Source of the DNA: Priapulus caudatus
Taxonomy: Eukaryota; Priapulida; Priapulimorpha; Priapulimorphida; Priapulidae
Direction: 5' to 3'
DNA: 29,777 nucleotides
NCBI RefSeq assembly: GCF_000485595.1
Contig: NW_014577992.1
Coordinates: 19,667-49,443, forward strand
In this document: piece by piece, positions 28,895 to 29,777 of the stretch
Numbering within the stretch: position 1 is the stretch's first letter
Layout of the letters: each line of letters opens with the position of its first letter
Made by a program: the position numbers and the translations under genes
Notes under the pieces: generated by a model
The model's input: only the letters and a program-made list of their open reading frames with translations
The model's database searches: none
Told to the model about the DNA's origin: nothing

Positions 28895-29185
28895 TACATC
28901 ATCTATTATCTATCTATTTATCTAATTAATCTATTTATCCTGATTTATCTATCTATTTATATCTATTTATCCTATCATCTATCTATCTATCTATCTATAT
29001 CTATTATTTATTTAGTCTATCTATCTATCTATCTATCTATCTCATCTTTTTATCTATGCGCTCTATCCATCTGACCGCTATCTATCGATCTATCTATCTA
29101 TCTATCTAGTCTATCTACCTACTACTATCTATTTATCTATCTATTCTAGATCCTACATCTATCTATCTATTTATTGTATCTACTG
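28895..29185. repeat. Long degenerate (TATC)n microsatellite
   Basis: About 290 bases of TATC/TATT units with many interruptions, about four times longer than its counterpart at 22105-22173. Confidence 0.9.
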
Positions 29186-29244
29186 CTACTCTTTAGTAGA
29201 ACAGTATAATCAAGTTCATCAGCCAGCTGAATTCCGTTTTTGAC

Positions 29245-29592
29245 TTGAATCATGTGCTGGCAGGGCCCGTTTATTTGTTTGCTACAGGGGCACGCTTATT
29301 TAATGCTGTTGGCAGGAGCGCTAGTATATTCTCCGTTTTTCGGACACACTCTCATGAATACTGTATTAGATTATTGTTCGTCGTGGCGCTGCCATTTGTT
29401 GTGGGTTTGTGTAAAGCGTGCAATCCTATGGCTGAACGGTCAGTTGTACCGCTGACATTTATACGCAGATCGCTTTCTCCGCGTGAAGATATTCAACATA
29501 CTTTTATTTACGTGTTTAATTTAAAAACTGCGGGAGCAACACTGACAACAAGGTCGTGTATAACTATAGTTATAGTTATTATAACACTTTAG
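29245..29592 (+). CDS. Hypothetical ORF with one hydrophobic segment
   Basis: 115 codons to a TAG at the end, with a possible membrane segment (RLLFVVALPFVVGL) and no recognised domain. It sits between the (TATC)n tract and a duplicated segment, and there is no second copy in the window to test it. It may be chance. Confidence 0.2.
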   Translation: MNHVLAGPVYLFATGARLFNAVGRSASIFSVFRTHSHEYCIRLLFVVALPFVVGLCKACNPMAERSVVPLTFIRRSLSPREDIQHTFIYVFNLKTAGATLTTRSCITIVIVIITL

Positions 29593-29777
29593 TGATGAAA
29601 ATGTTTAAAACCAGCATATGGGTGCAACGAAACTTAGTTTCGTAAGCGCATTTTCTACAGTCGGCTACGGCCTAACACGTGACGGCCGATGGCCGTGGCA
29701 TAGATGCACGGTCGGGCGGACGTGTGGAGTTGGTGATAGAAACCTACGCGCCTGGCCGCGTGCCCTGGTAAAGCGCA
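29593..29777. other. Window end; short palindrome and duplicated segment
   Basis: ACGAAACTTAGTTTCGT (about 29627-29643) is a 7-bp inverted repeat with a 3-base loop. From about 29705 the sequence matches 11613-11690. No gene seen. Confidence 0.4.

Overview
The window looks like nuclear DNA of a metazoan, probably an arthropod or other invertebrate. The evidence is a spliced gene on the minus strand with GT/AG introns, a Ty3/gypsy LTR retrotransposon, a hAT-type MITE, a eukaryotic tRNA-His-like sequence, and very abundant microsatellites and minisatellites ((GT)n, (CA)n, (CT)n, (GA)n, (TATC)n, a TCTTCTN heptamer and 16-bp minisatellites). Nothing resembles bacterial operons, CRISPR arrays or rDNA. 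The taxon guess is an inference and is not certain.

There are two recognisable coding units. (1) A Ty3/gypsy element on the minus strand lies in two halves. Its 5' LTR, gag and protease start are at 23505-22174, and its protease end, reverse transcriptase, RNase H, integrase and 3' LTR are at 7803-4332. The two LTRs are nearly identical and carry the same 5-bp target duplication (ATTAT) on their outer sides. The two halves are broken at the same 9-mer, so they read as one element opened by about 14.4 kb. The element is dead: an in-frame stop, an integrase deletion and gag frameshifts are all visible. (2) A 15-hydroxyprostaglandin dehydrogenase-like short-chain dehydrogenase (SDR) gene on the minus strand has exon 1 at 11531-11434 and exons 2-5 at 10109-9986, 9676-9566, 9205-9108 and 7887-7804. 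Exon 5 stops where the gypsy pol half begins. A cleaner second copy of exon 1 lies at 2839-2747.

Most of the rest is a mosaic of blocks present two to five times: an env-like glycoprotein block (near 1-1402, 2021-2694, 17520-18939, 20826-22104, 26871-28890), an AT-rich block C (1403-2020, 14868-15510, 26205-26870), a gag/LTR block (18965-20364, 22174-23505), a 16-bp minisatellite (11985-12700, 20695-20822, 23830-24510) and block D (12700-14860, 24510-26200). One copy of a block is often clean while another has single-base indels every 10-20 bases. Together with a 25-N gap and a run of 47 C, this suggests that part of the window is built from low-accuracy reads or alternative haplotypes, so frameshifts in the noisy copies should not be trusted.

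Layout: 1-2694 env-like/block C repeats; 2747-2839 SDR exon 1; 3190-4048 heptamer tract and minisatellite; 4332-7803 gypsy 3' half; 7804-11531 SDR gene with introns full of microsatellite; 11613-15510 flank, minisatellite, a candidate exon, block D with a hAT MITE, block C; 15512-17520 single-copy region with unrecognised coding-like fragments; 17520-20822 noisy env-like block, gap, noisy gag/LTR, minisatellite; 20826-22173 env-like block with the tRNA-His-like sequence; 22174-23510 gypsy 5' half; 23511-29777 second flank, minisatellite, D, C, env-like block, long (TATC)n and an unassigned end.
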